A stretch of 64,000 nt of DNA from Occultella gossypii. GTDB taxonomy: Bacteria > Actinomycetota > Actinomycetes > Actinomycetales > Beutenbergiaceae. The number at the start of each line of letters is the position of its first letter. The stretch's first letter is position 1. Position numbers and translations under genes: made by a program. The notes beneath the pieces are model-generated. The model did no database searches and had not been told where the DNA came from. It saw only the letters and a list, made by a program, of their open reading frames with translations. The DNA is taken from assembly GCF_019947135.1 (NCBI RefSeq), contig NZ_JAGSHT010000012.1, forward strand, positions 248,001-312,000, written 5' to 3'. Positions 8,808 through 16,927 of this stretch are shown piece by piece.

Positions 8808-8983
8808 ACGGCGCGGGCCGAGCGTGCCGGCACGGACCTCCGCATGCTCTCGATCGTGCAGTGGTGGCTGCATCTCAACGACCAATGACAGCACGCGCGC
8901 TCAGCCAACAGATGAATGAGTTTGGCTGCCATCCAAGCGACGTCGGCGATGCGCTCTTCGGAGCAGATCCCGAGTGGGAGTCC

Positions 8984-9433
8984 CTACTCTGATTCGAACG
9001 ACCCGTTGCCTTCGGGCGGCGATCCGCCTAGGAGTTCCGCCGTCGTGAGAGCGACTGACTTCCTGAATCTCAGATCGTCGGCTGCGCTGCTGAACCCCAA
9101 CCGCTCGTAGAAGGCGCGTGCGCCCACAGGGTCATCGCCCTCGGTCTCCAGATGAACGCGACCTATCCGACGCCGTCGCGCCTCAGCGAGGATGCGTGCG
9201 AGGAGGAAGGTGCCGATTCCCTGCCGACGCTGCGCGGGACCGACCTGGATATCGTCGATGACCAGTTCACCCTCCTGCTCGAAGGCTGCGACGTAACCTG
9301 CGAGGCCGTCGCTGGTGCTTGCTAGGAGGAAGAGCGCAGGATCCGATTCGCGGACCCAGGCACGACACGACTCGAGCGACGGCATCACGAAGTAGCTGCG
9401 GCCACCCCACACGGTCTGCGTCAACTCGTGCAT
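8984..9433 (-). CDS. GNAT family N-acetyltransferase (N terminus uncertain)
   Basis: 149 residues from the first ATG. The acetyl-CoA binding motif A is clear: IDDIQVGPAQRRQGIGTFLLARILAEA (R/Q-x-x-G-x-G/A), followed by VHLETEGDD and ARAFYERLGF, typical motif B of GCN5-related acetyltransferases. The substrate is unknown. The frame stays open upstream of this ATG and encodes VAIRKVEPADATA, which looks like the first beta strand and loop of the family, but no ATG, GTG or TTG exists between it and an in-frame TAG at about 9482-9484. A GTC stands where GTG would be expected. The start may therefore be mutated, or a non-canonical codon is used. Convergent with the APH-like gene. Confidence 0.8.
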   Translation of the reverse strand: MHELTQTVWGGRSYFVMPSLESCRAWVRESDPALFLLASTSDGLAGYVAAFEQEGELVIDDIQVGPAQRRQGIGTFLLARILAEARRRRIGRVHLETEGDDPVGARAFYERLGFSSAADDLRFRKSVALTTAELLGGSPPEGNGSFESE

Positions 9434-9710
9434 CGCTGTTGCATCGGCCGGCTCAACCTTCCGGATGGCGACTCCGGATAGCTACCAATCGCTAGCAACC
9501 GCCGCATAACAATGACAGGAACCCTGTCCGAGAAACGCCCGGCAGATCAAGGTTGCGAGTATCTGAGCCGGCACGCTTCCCGACTTCAAGAGCGGTCCCC
9601 TCGCGTCCGTAGCACCCAGCCCGACTCACATCAGTGGATCCGTGCCTGGACCTGTAGTTGCGGTCCGGGCGTCCGGGGAACCGAGCGTACGAGTGAGTGA
9701 CGGGTTGCTC
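9434..9710. other. Intergenic gap, nothing recognised
   Basis: Apart from the non-initiated N-terminal extension of the GNAT gene (to about 9481), this stretch shows no coding pattern, repeat or hairpin that I can support. A 62-codon frame at 9512-9700 looks random. Confidence 0.4.
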
Positions 9711-9736
9711 GACCCGCCCGCCGCGGCGGGCGGGTC
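9711..9736 (-). terminator. Perfect palindrome, terminator of the four-gene operon
   Basis: A perfect 26-bp palindrome centred on CCGCGG lies ten bases beyond the stop codon of the alpha/beta hydrolase gene, the last gene of the operon read leftward from 13161. GC-rich stem without T-tract. Confidence 0.7.
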
Positions 9737-9746
9737 GGTGGGTCGG

Positions 9747-10580
9747 TCAGCTGCTCACGCGGGCTGCCGTCTGGATGAGGTTCGCGGTCTGGGTCGGGTC
9801 CGATACGTACCCTGCGTGCGACGCATTGATCGAGGTGGTGTGCGCGCCCATCCGCTGGGCGAAGAAGCGCTGCGCGACCGGCGACAGGGCCTTGTCCTGG
9901 TTGGAGACCTGGTACCAGCTGGGGATCGTCTTCCACGCCGGCTCGCCGGTCTGCTCCTCCAGAACCGCCACGTTGGTCGGGCGCTGGGTCGCGGCCATGA
10001 TGTCGGTCTGTCGAACGGGCAGGTCCGCGGCGAAGATCTGCCGGAACCGCTCAGGGTCGATGGTGGCGTCGAGCCCGCCGGGGTAGGGGCGCAGGATCAA
10101 GGAGTCGGGCGTCAGCTCGGAGCCCGGGTACTTCACCGGGTCATTGAACTGGCCGATGATCTCGCCCTCGTCGGGCGCGAAGGCCGCCACGTAGACCAGG
10201 GCGCTGACGTTGTCGGCGCCGGCGGCGGCATTCGTGATGACCCCACCGCCATAGGAGTGGCCGACGAGAACCACGTCGCCGTCGATCGAGTCGACGATGC
10301 TGCGGACGTAGGCCGAGTCGGACGCCAAGCCGCGTAGCGGGGTGGCGACGGCGAGCACCGGGTAGCCATCCTGCTCGAGCGTGGTGATCACACCGCCCCA
10401 GCCGCTCGCGTCGGCCCAGGCGCCGTGTACGAGAACGACCGTGGGCTTCTCGGCCGGCTGCTGCGCGGGGTTGTGGCCGGCGTCGGCCTGCGCTCCGCTG
10501 GCGACGGGTCCGGAGGCGGGCGCTGCGGTCACTGCGGTGCCGGGGACCTGGGTGCGGCGCTCGGAAAAGTGGGTGTTCAT
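9747..10580 (-). CDS. Alpha/beta hydrolase
   Basis: 277 residues. After an Ala/Pro-rich non-conserved N terminus of about 40 residues, TVVLVHGAWADASGW carries the oxyanion-hole HG, and VVLVGHSYGGGVI near residue 108 is the nucleophile elbow (Ser). A His in NASHAGYVSD near residue 255 is the likely catalytic base. The family includes esterases, dehalogenases and C-C hydrolases; this subgroup (VLVHGAWADASGW) is frequently annotated as alpha/beta hydrolase of unknown substrate. It is the last gene of an apparent operon (EthD-like, flavoprotein, DUF308) under the divergent TetR regulator, 61 bases after the EthD gene. No signal peptide, so cytoplasmic. Confidence 0.88.
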   Translation of the reverse strand: MNTHFSERRTQVPGTAVTAAPASGPVASGAQADAGHNPAQQPAEKPTVVLVHGAWADASGWGGVITTLEQDGYPVLAVATPLRGLASDSAYVRSIVDSIDGDVVLVGHSYGGGVITNAAAGADNVSALVYVAAFAPDEGEIIGQFNDPVKYPGSELTPDSLILRPYPGGLDATIDPERFRQIFAADLPVRQTDIMAATQRPTNVAVLEEQTGEPAWKTIPSWYQVSNQDKALSPVAQRFFAQRMGAHTTSINASHAGYVSDPTQTANLIQTAARVSS

Positions 10581-10641
10581 TGGACTTTCCTTTCGGGTGT
10601 TTTCGTGGTGGATGGTTCGCCGGGCGATCCCCGGACGCGGC

Positions 10642-10950
10642 TCAGGAGTCTTCGACGTCGGAGAAGAGTCCCTTCATTCCACCGGTGGCAAGTTCGATGG
10701 CGCGCGAGAAGAATGCCGCCATTTCTGGCGTGCCCAGAGGCGCGTTCGCTGCCTCGTAGTCGCGGAAGTACAGGTCGATCATGCGGTAGGCCGGAGTGGC
10801 GGTGCCATCTTCCTTGGGCCAGACCTTGGAGGTCTCCAGCTTCAGGAGACCGGGAACGTTCCGGGCACCGACGATCAGGTCGGGGTAGGCGGACTCGAAT
10901 GCGGTGGGGTCGATGGGGTTGTCGATGATGAGAGTGATCTTCGTGGACAT
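10642..10950 (-). CDS. EthD-like small dimeric alpha-beta barrel protein
   Basis: 102 residues. The pattern of TKITLIIDNPIDPTAFESAY, then VPGLLKLETSKVWPKEDGTATPAYRMIDLYFRDYEAANAPLGTPEMAAFF matches the EthD/ferredoxin-like barrel family, named for a protein of ether degradation gene clusters. The exact role of such proteins is not settled. The ATG at 10950 is chosen because AAGGAG stands eight bases upstream; the frame is open further up but that part is low-complexity Pro/Thr/Arg sequence without family resemblance. It lies third in the operon, 43 bases after the flavoprotein gene and 61 before the hydrolase gene. Confidence 0.8.
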   Translation of the reverse strand: MSTKITLIIDNPIDPTAFESAYPDLIVGARNVPGLLKLETSKVWPKEDGTATPAYRMIDLYFRDYEAANAPLGTPEMAAFFSRAIELATGGMKGLFSDVEDS

Positions 10951-10993
10951 GTGGAACTCCTTGCGTTGAGTGGTGAGGTGGATGGTGGGATGG

Positions 10994-12574
10994 TCAGGCG
11001 ACTGCCTCGTCGGTCGCGGAGTCGGCCGTGGCAACGAGGGTCCTGTCGCGTGTGGCGGGGGCGTGATCTCGGCCGTCTGTCTCAAGCAAGCGGAGCCAGA
11101 CTTCGTTGATGGTCGGATAGGCGGGGACGGCGTGCCAGAGCCGGTCCAGCGGGACCTCGCCCGCGATGGCGATCGTCGCGGCATGGAGGAGTTCGGCGAC
11201 GTCCAGGCCGACGGCGGTGAACCCGATCACGATGTTGCGGTCGGCATCGATGACCATGCGGGCCCGGCCGCGATATTGGTCTGCGTGCAGTGCGGCGCCG
11301 ACGACCTTTCCGAGGTCGTAGTCGACGACCCGTGTGTCTCGTCCGGCTGCCGCAGCGTCCTGTGCGGTAAATCCGACGGTGGCGACCTCGGGTGCGGTGA
11401 AGATCACTTGTGTGAGAGCCAGTTCGTCTGCGGTCACGGCGTGGCGTCCCCACGGATCCAGGCCGAGTTCTGCGCCGGTCGCTCGTGCTGCGATGGCATC
11501 GCCCAGCGCGCGGGCCTGGTACTTTCCGTGGTGCGTCAGCGGTGCACGATGGTTGACGTCGCCGGCGGCAAAGAGCCAAGCTTTGCCTGGATCGGCGGCG
11601 GTGTCGTCGCCGATCGGCTTGCCGTTGCGGTCGAGGACGGCGAGGGTGTCGTCGACCGTCAGCCAGCTGCCCGGCTCCAGGCCGATCCGGTCCAGGCCGA
11701 TGTCCTTGGTGTTCGCCGTGCGTCCGGTGGCGACGAGAACGTCGTCCGCCGCGACGGTGCTGCCATCGGACAGGGTGATCTCGAGGGTGCCGGATACGGT
11801 CCGTCGAGCCTCGATGGCATCGACATTCAGGTGCAGTGCGACACCGGCTGACTGCAGTTCCTCGGTCACGTGCTCGCTGGCGAACGGCTCGGCTCGGGGA
11901 AGCAGGCGCGTCCGGGAGATCAGGGACACCTGGGACCCGAACGCATTGAATGCAGTCGCCATCTCTGCACCGACGGCTCCGCCACCGATGATCGCCAGAC
12001 GGTCCGGGACCTTGTTGGTGGCCACGGCTTCGCGGTTCGTCCACGGCTGGACGTCCGCCAGTCCTGCGATCGGGGGCATGTGTGCGCTGCTGCCGGTGGC
12101 GATGACGACGGCATGGCGTGCCCGCAGGGTCGTCGTCGTGCCGTCGCCGGTGTCGGTGACGGTCACCGTGCGAGGACCTGTGATCCGTCCCTGTCCGCGG
12201 ACGAGGGTGATGCCGGCACTTCGCAGCCACCCGACCTGACCCGAATCGTGCCAGTGCTCGGCGAACCGGTTCCGACGGGCGAACACGGTGGCCGGGTCGA
12301 GGATGCCGCTTGCGGCCTTCCCGGCGGCGGGAAGAGCACGGGCAGCTCGGAGGGCGGCGGCATCGCGGAGGAGTGCTTTGGTGGGCACGCAGGCCCAGTA
12401 CGTGCACTCACCGCCGACGAGTTCGCGTTCGACGATGGTCGCGGTCAGACCACCTTGCACGACTCGGTCGGCGACATTCTCGCCGGTCGCTCCGGCACCT
12501 ATGACGATCACGTCGACGACGGGATCCACGTCTACGTCGGATGCGATGAGGGACGGTCGGGTGGCTTCGATCAT
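10994..12574 (-). CDS. FAD-dependent pyridine nucleotide-disulfide oxidoreductase
   Basis: 526 residues. An N-terminal FAD-binding GxGxxG (VIVIGAGATGENVA, residues 22-35) is followed by the redox-active disulfide Cys57-x4-Cys62 in GGECTYWACVPTKALL. A second Rossmann motif, LAIIGGGAVGAEMA, binds NAD(P)H, and WLFAAGDVN is the FAD ribityl/phosphate motif. A C-terminal dimerisation domain ends in the segment PAYPTINEVW, where the His of the usual His-Glu pair is a Tyr; the enzyme is therefore nearer to mercuric-reductase-like proteins than to lipoamide dehydrogenase. The natural substrate is unknown. The ATG at 12574 has GGTGAAG upstream and begins two bases after the DUF308 stop, so translational coupling is likely. 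Member of the TetR-controlled operon. Confidence 0.9.
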   Translation of the reverse strand: MIEATRPSLIASDVDVDPVVDVIVIGAGATGENVADRVVQGGLTATIVERELVGGECTYWACVPTKALLRDAAALRAARALPAAGKAASGILDPATVFARRNRFAEHWHDSGQVGWLRSAGITLVRGQGRITGPRTVTVTDTGDGTTTTLRARHAVVIATGSSAHMPPIAGLADVQPWTNREAVATNKVPDRLAIIGGGAVGAEMATAFNAFGSQVSLISRTRLLPRAEPFASEHVTEELQSAGVALHLNVDAIEARRTVSGTLEITLSDGSTVAADDVLVATGRTANTKDIGLDRIGLEPGSWLTVDDTLAVLDRNGKPIGDDTAADPGKAWLFAAGDVNHRAPLTHHGKYQARALGDAIAARATGAELGLDPWGRHAVTADELALTQVIFTAPEVATVGFTAQDAAAAGRDTRVVDYDLGKVVGAALHADQYRGRARMVIDADRNIVIGFTAVGLDVAELLHAATIAIAGEVPLDRLWHAVPAYPTINEVWLRLLETDGRDHAPATRDRTLVATADSATDEAVA

Positions 12575-12576
12575 GC

Positions 12577-13161
12577 TCACTTCACCGCCTTCCGGATCGT
12601 GAGGTGCAACTGGATCGCCGAGACCAGGAAGAAGATGCCACCGAGGATCGCGTAGCCGCCCACCGTGGTCAGCGCGGCATTCGGACCGCTGGCAACCATG
12701 AGGAAGCCGACACCCGCGAGCACGGAGAGTCCACCGCTGAGGATCTGTGCCAGTTGGCCGCCGATGCGCCAGCGCAGAATCGCGACGATCAACTGGACGA
12801 CTCCCGTGGCTATCGCCCAGCCACCCCACACCCGCAGGACATTCGGGGTGCCGGAGCCGACGACCGCGGCGAGGGCGATCGCGGCCGCCAGGCTCAACGC
12901 GATGTTGATGTAGAGCGGGGCCTTTGGCCGACTGGAACCGGAAGAGCGGAAGTCGATGATCGCTGCCACGACGTCGAACAACGGGTAGATGACGAGCAAG
13001 GCGATCGCGCCGGGGTTGATCGACTTCGCGGTCACGATCAGCAGGATCGCCCAGATGAGAGCGAACCCGAATCGCAGGAAATACAGGTCTCGCAAGGCCT
13101 TCGTGTTACTGGCGGCGTCCGAGGCAACCGCTGTTGCGCCGGTGTGGACTGAAGCGGACAT
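12577..13161 (-). CDS. DUF308 (HdeD-like) membrane protein
   Basis: 194 residues with about six hydrophobic helices in three hairpins (FGFALIWAILLIVTA, AIALLVIYPLFDVVAAI, LYINIALSLAAAIALAAVV, WGGWAIATGVVQLIVAIL, LSGGLSVLAGVGFLMVA, VGGYAILGGIFFLVSAIQ). This is the repeat pattern of DUF308, the family of the E. coli acid-resistance membrane protein HdeD. Function is not established in actinobacteria. Good AGGAG six bases before the ATG. First gene of the operon, with the two TetR operators 16-82 bases upstream of its start. Confidence 0.8.
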   Translation of the reverse strand: MSASVHTGATAVASDAASNTKALRDLYFLRFGFALIWAILLIVTAKSINPGAIALLVIYPLFDVVAAIIDFRSSGSSRPKAPLYINIALSLAAAIALAAVVGSGTPNVLRVWGGWAIATGVVQLIVAILRWRIGGQLAQILSGGLSVLAGVGFLMVASGPNAALTTVGGYAILGGIFFLVSAIQLHLTIRKAVK

Positions 13162-13176
13162 GTGCTACTCCTCATA

Positions 13177-13192
13177 GATAGAACGATCGGTC
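13177..13192. promoter_or_regulatory. TetR operator, copy 1
   Basis: GATAGAACGATCGGTC, 16 bases before the DUF308 start codon. It contains an imperfect palindrome around CGATCG and is the exact reverse complement of the element at 13228-13243. Confidence 0.8.
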
Positions 13193-13227
13193 CACTTGAG
13201 CCTGCATGAGTTCGCTCTGGATGTCAA

Positions 13228-13243
13228 GACCGATCGTTCTATC
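13228..13243. promoter_or_regulatory. TetR operator, copy 2
   Basis: GACCGATCGTTCTATC, the exact reverse complement of the element at 13177-13192, 51 bases centre to centre. It lies 47 bases before the tetR start, so the pair can control both divergent promoters. Confidence 0.8.
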
Positions 13244-13290
13244 TGTCTGTTAACCTCGGGACACCGCACCTAGTCAGGAACGAGATACAC

Positions 13291-13872
13291 ATGTCTGAGG
13301 CACGAACCCGACTGCTCAACACCGCCAGCCGGCTCTTCTACGCCGACGGGCTACGCGCCGTCGGGATAGATCGCGTCATCGCCGAGGCACAGGTCACCCG
13401 CGCCACGCTCTATCGGCACTTCCCTAGCAAGGACGACCTCCTCGTCGCCTACCTAACTCAGGTCGGCGAGGCGATCCGGACCCGGACGGACGCCGCGCGA
13501 ACCTCCGGCGCGGACCCCGACGCCATCATCCGAACGATCGCCCAGGCCATCGCCGACGAGATCCAGGGCGCCGGCTTCCGCGGGTGCGCATTCCTCAACG
13601 CCGCGGCCGAATACCCCGACCCCGAGCACCCGGTCCACCATGCCGTCCTCAAGCATCGGCAATGGTTCCTCACGACGATGTCCGAACTCTTCGCCCAGAC
13701 CGGGAAGATCGACGCAGAACCCGCAGCGCGGCATTTCGTGATGCTGCGAGATGGTGCGATGGTCTCCGGCTCTCTGACCGACCCGCGACCCATCTGCGTG
13801 ACCTTCCTGCGGGGCGTCGAGGGACTCCTCGTCTACCGCAGCGGCCTGGAAGCCGACACCGACGAGGCGTGA
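13291..13872 (+). CDS. TetR/AcrR family transcriptional regulator
   Basis: 193 residues. The N-terminal helix-turn-helix is canonical: TRLLNTASRLFYADGLRAVGIDRVIAEAQVTRATLYRHFPSKDDLLVAYL (residues 5-55). The C-terminal ligand/dimer domain includes GCAFLNAAAEYPDPEHPVH, a subgroup feature. It is divergent from the DUF308-flavoprotein-EthD-hydrolase operon and two inverted 16-bp operators lie between them, so it most likely represses that operon and itself until an inducer binds. The inducer is unknown; the operon content suggests a small organic or redox-active compound. Confidence 0.92.
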   Translation: MSEARTRLLNTASRLFYADGLRAVGIDRVIAEAQVTRATLYRHFPSKDDLLVAYLTQVGEAIRTRTDAARTSGADPDAIIRTIAQAIADEIQGAGFRGCAFLNAAAEYPDPEHPVHHAVLKHRQWFLTTMSELFAQTGKIDAEPAARHFVMLRDGAMVSGSLTDPRPICVTFLRGVEGLLVYRSGLEADTDEA

Positions 13873-14090
13873 CCAGGCTCATGACGCATGTGCGGCCCGC
13901 GGGCGCGCTGGGTACCGCGAACTCGCGCTCCAGGCCGTTCGCCTGGTTCCGGCAGGAGCATCGCTTCGATACGGGTGACGGCACGCTCATGCTCGTTCGC
14001 GTCCCGTTCGCGACACCGGCTACTTACACCACCCCAGGGGACTCACTCTCGGGCGATCCCGACCGGTTCAGTTGGTACGGGGATCGGACC

Positions 14091-14939
14091 TCAGTTGCGC
14101 CAGACCCAACGCAGCGCGTCCGGGAGCAGCACGCCGCCGTGGTTCGTGCTGTGGCCGCCGTCGCCGACGACCAGGCGGTGGTCATAGCCTGCCTCGTCCA
14201 GGGCCGCTGAGACGCGGAGGTTCTCGGCATACCAGTTTCGATGCGGCTGGTGGTGCCCGAGGTCGTATCGCGCGGTGTGCATGAAGACGCGTAACGGCTT
14301 CGGTGGTGTGTCCGGGATGAGGTCGGGGTAGGGGTTTCCGTTCGGCATCTGGGCGAAACTGGACAGGTACGCGACTACTCGGCGGAACCTGTCTGGTCGG
14401 GTCCATGCCGCCGTGAGCGCGCAGTTGCCGCCGCTGCTGCCGCCACAGATTCCCCACCCGTCGGGCTCCTCGGTGATGCGGACATGCTGGCGGACCAGCG
14501 GTGCGATCTCCTCGATCAGGAACGTCGCGTAGCGATCATCGAATGCGTCGTACTCGACATTGCGGTTCTTGCGCAGCTGGGAGTCATCGACGTCGACCCG
14601 GAGTCCTGGGTCGACGAAGACACCAATGGCGGGCCGGATGGCTCCGGTGCTGGTGAGGTTGTCCAGGACGATCCCGGCCCGGACTTGGCCGGTGGGGTCG
14701 AGGTACCACCAGCCGTCCTGGAAGAACATCACCGCTGATGGTTCGCTCGCCGCGCACGCAGCGGGAACGTGGATCCACACCGATCGTGTGGTTCCCGGGT
14801 AGACCCTGCTGGAACGATGCGTGACCTCGATCGTGCTTCCGGGCAAGACTCCGACGCGAGGGACCGAGTCGTCCCCATGCTCGTACACGATGCCGTCGAT
14901 GTCATACGGCAGTGCGGCGTACGGCACGACGTTGTCCAT
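14091..14939 (-). CDS. Esterase D-like / enterochelin esterase-type alpha/beta hydrolase
   Basis: 282 residues. An N-terminal beta-sandwich-like part (GSTIEVTHRSSRVYPGTTRSVWIHVPA) precedes the hydrolase core; PAVMFFQDGWWYLDPTG gives the oxyanion-hole region, and GICGGSSGGNCALTAAW near residue 165 is the nucleophile elbow GxSxG. Asp in MHTARYDLGHH and His in VGDGGHSTNHGG near residue 265 complete the triad. The family includes S-formylglutathione hydrolases, mycolyltransferases and siderophore esterases. No signal peptide is visible, so a cytoplasmic role is likely. The gene stands alone, convergent with tetR across a 218-base gap in which I see nothing. Confidence 0.88.
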   Translation of the reverse strand: MDNVVPYAALPYDIDGIVYEHGDDSVPRVGVLPGSTIEVTHRSSRVYPGTTRSVWIHVPAACAASEPSAVMFFQDGWWYLDPTGQVRAGIVLDNLTSTGAIRPAIGVFVDPGLRVDVDDSQLRKNRNVEYDAFDDRYATFLIEEIAPLVRQHVRITEEPDGWGICGGSSGGNCALTAAWTRPDRFRRVVAYLSSFAQMPNGNPYPDLIPDTPPKPLRVFMHTARYDLGHHQPHRNWYAENLRVSAALDEAGYDHRLVVGDGGHSTNHGGVLLPDALRWVWRN

Positions 14940-15040
14940 GGCTGAAGCCTAGATCCGTCCTCCGGTCTCATCGCCGTGGGCCAAGCCGGGGTCTGGTGGC
15001 CTCGGCACGGGACCGACGCTTGGTCGATGGACATCGCCGG

Positions 15041-15724
15041 CTACAGCGTTGTGCATCCAGGCGGGAGCGACGGCAGTTGCCACGACGGGTCGGGACGCCA
15101 CATCTCCCAGGGCTCCGTGAAGGGCTCGGCGCCCCGTTGGGCGTCGGCGGCCACACGGGTACCCGTGTCACGAACGACCTTGGCAAGGTCGGGTTCGATG
15201 ATGCCGTCCGCGCATGCCGCGTCGAACTCGGCCTCGTCCTTCCAACTCCACGACCGCCGGTCCGGGGTGACGATGACGTCGAGAATCAGATCCTCCAGAT
15301 CGAATCCGAAGGAGGTTCGCCGCAGAGGCGTATGCAGGTTGACGTACCAGTGGTCCAGCGATCGGTCCGCTCCGGCGTCGGACCAGGAAGCGCGCACCGA
15401 GTGCCAGTCACCCTGCGGCCAGACGAACACCGGGCCACCCCACGAGTTCCAGGACACCTCGGTCAACCGGTCCACCCGTTCGGTCTTCACGGGTTGGCCG
15501 TTGGCATCCCCGGGCAGCAACAGTGGGCTGCCCAGGGGAATCCACGTGACAAGGCGTTCCTGCGAGTACTCGACGACGACGGCTGCTGAGACCGCGCGCA
15601 CCACACCACCACGAACGTCCCGTAACGCAACGGAGTCACCGGGCACGAAGCGCTCTGCGTCCTCGACCGGCATCCGAGCACCGTAGCGTGCCAACGCCCG
15701 GGTCAGTTTCCTGGGCCGCTCCAT
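15041..15724 (-). CDS. DUF402 domain protein
   Basis: About 227 residues from the ATG at 15724 (210 if the ATG at 15673 is used; neither has a clear ribosome binding site). Conserved DUF402 features are VVEYSQERLVTWIPLG, WYVNLHTPLRRTSFGFDLEDLILDVIVTPDRR and SWKDEAEFDAACADGII. The family includes FomD (nucleotidyl phosphonate hydrolase) and nucleoside di/triphosphate phosphatases that use the conserved D-L-x-L-D and K-D-E/D-x-E-F residues for metal binding; both clusters are present. A role as a nucleotide phosphohydrolase is therefore plausible. It starts back to back with the nucleotidyltransferase gene at 15737, so a longer upstream start at 15766 is unlikely. Confidence 0.78.
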   Translation of the reverse strand: MERPRKLTRALARYGARMPVEDAERFVPGDSVALRDVRGGVVRAVSAAVVVEYSQERLVTWIPLGSPLLLPGDANGQPVKTERVDRLTEVSWNSWGGPVFVWPQGDWHSVRASWSDAGADRSLDHWYVNLHTPLRRTSFGFDLEDLILDVIVTPDRRSWSWKDEAEFDAACADGIIEPDLAKVVRDTGTRVAADAQRGAEPFTEPWEMWRPDPSWQLPSLPPGCTTL

Positions 15725-15736
15725 TACGGTCGGCAG

Positions 15737-16620
15737 ATGAACGTCTCGATCTCGGAGCCGTGGCACGCTCAGGCCGTCGCGATCAGCGGCCTACTCACCG
15801 CCGAGCTGACCACGGTGGTTGGGATCTACCTGCACGGGTCCGCAGTGTTGGGCGGGTTCGGTCCCACGTCGGATCTCGACGTGCTGGTCGTGGTCCGCGA
15901 CGAACCTGACCTCGATTGGGACTCGGTGGGCAGTGCACTGCTGCGGGCGGCTGACGGCGGACGTGCACTTGAGCTCTCCGTGGTCCGGTCGAGCGCCGCT
16001 GCCGCTCCGGCGCCGCCGTGGCCGTTCGTGCTCCACGTGAACAGCGGTGCGCGCCGCTGCGTCCTCGGTGGGGACGGCGGTGACCCGGACCTGATCGCTC
16101 ACTACGCCGTCGTGCGCGCCGCCGGACTGCCGCTCTACGGCCCTGGCCCCTCCGCCGTCGTGGGTCGCATCGAACGTGACGTCCTCATCGGCACCTCATG
16201 GGGGAGCTGGAGTGGGGGCGCGACGAAGCGGATCAGCGGTACGCGGTGCTCAACGCATGTCGTGCGGTCGCGTACGCGGATCACGGGGCCTTGCTGTCCA
16301 AGATCGACGGCGGCCGGTGGTGGCTCGAGCGGTTCGGGCCGGCTCCGCTGGTGACCTCCGCCCTGGCGGCACAGGCGGCCGGCGTGGCCCTGGGCTCGTG
16401 CTCCCCGAGCGCTCGCGCGTTCGTGGAGGCGGCGATCGCGCGCCTCGGCCCGCGCCGGTCGTTATCGGCTTCAGCCCCCGGGCCTCACTCGAAGGCGACT
16501 CCGGTCAGTTGCTCCGAGACCGTCCAGATCCGCGACGCGTTCTCGCTACTGCGCAGCGGAACCCAGAGTGTCTGCGGACCCGGGGGCCCACCGACGTTTC
16601 CGGGCCACTGCGGTCCGTAG
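15737..16620 (+). pseudogene. Frameshifted ANT-type nucleotidyltransferase
   Basis: The first frame (15737 to about 16200) carries IYLHGSAVLGGFGPTSDLDVLVVV, the GS-x9-D-x-D signature of aminoglycoside adenylyltransferase-like enzymes, and DLIAHYAVVRAAGLPLYGP. The match then jumps into the next frame near 16190-16200: GELEWGRDEADQRYAVLNACRAVAYADHGALLSKIDGGRWWLERFG, which is the family's C-terminal helical domain. One indel therefore splits the gene. Homology fades near 16460, and the frame runs to a stop at 16620 over the 3' end of the opposing remnant. Either a true pseudogene or an assembly error; the neighbouring decayed genes favour decay. Intact homologues adenylylate aminoglycosides, but many act on other hydroxyl substrates. 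Confidence 0.75.
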
Positions 16621-16892
16621 AGCGTGCAGTCCTCGGCGCCGGGGTTGCTCTCGTCGAGACCGTGGACCGGATCGGCCGCGCGGTACCAGGAGCGGACGGA
16701 GTCCTCGGTGACCTCGGCCGCGAGCGGCTTGGTGCGGTGCCGGCGCAACGTCTCATCCAGGTCGAGGTCGTAGCGGTAGCAGCGGGTCACGCCCGGTGCT
16801 CCGCACGCAGGCTCCGATGATGTGCGCCGGTGCCCGACGGTACCGGGGCCGATGAGTTTCGCCCTCGCCGCGGGTCGGACACGTCGGAACAC
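16485..16892 (-). pseudogene. Chimeric remnant: kinase fragment joined to SDR C terminus
   Basis: A 135-codon frame with two unrelated parts. Residues about 38-85 (CYRYDLDLDETLRRHRTKP, then VRSWYRAADPVHGLDE) resemble the lid and C-terminal part of small P-loop kinases of the AAA_33/zeta-like group. Residues about 90-135 (LYGPQWPGNVGGPP and NASRIWTVSEQLTGVAFE) resemble the C terminus of short-chain dehydrogenases. Neither part has its catalytic region (no Walker A, no TGxxxGxG). I read it as two gene ends fused by a deletion. The first 30 residues show no resemblance, and no start is well supported. Recognition is by memory of family patterns, so moderate confidence. Confidence 0.5.
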
Positions 16893-16927
16893 CCGCAGCG
16901 GGAGCTACGAACCGAGGAGTACCCGAA

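Noticed and set aside
9512-9700. 62-codon frame between GNAT and hydrolase genes
   Set aside because: Random composition and no ribosome binding site.
10951-11184. N-terminal extension of the EthD-like gene to 11184
   Set aside because: The upstream part is Pro/Thr-rich without family match, overlaps the flavoprotein gene, and a strong ribosome binding site stands before 10950.
12575-12829. Upstream start of the flavoprotein gene at 12829
   Set aside because: It would overlap 250 bases of the DUF308 gene; the ATG at 12574 begins just before the FAD motif.
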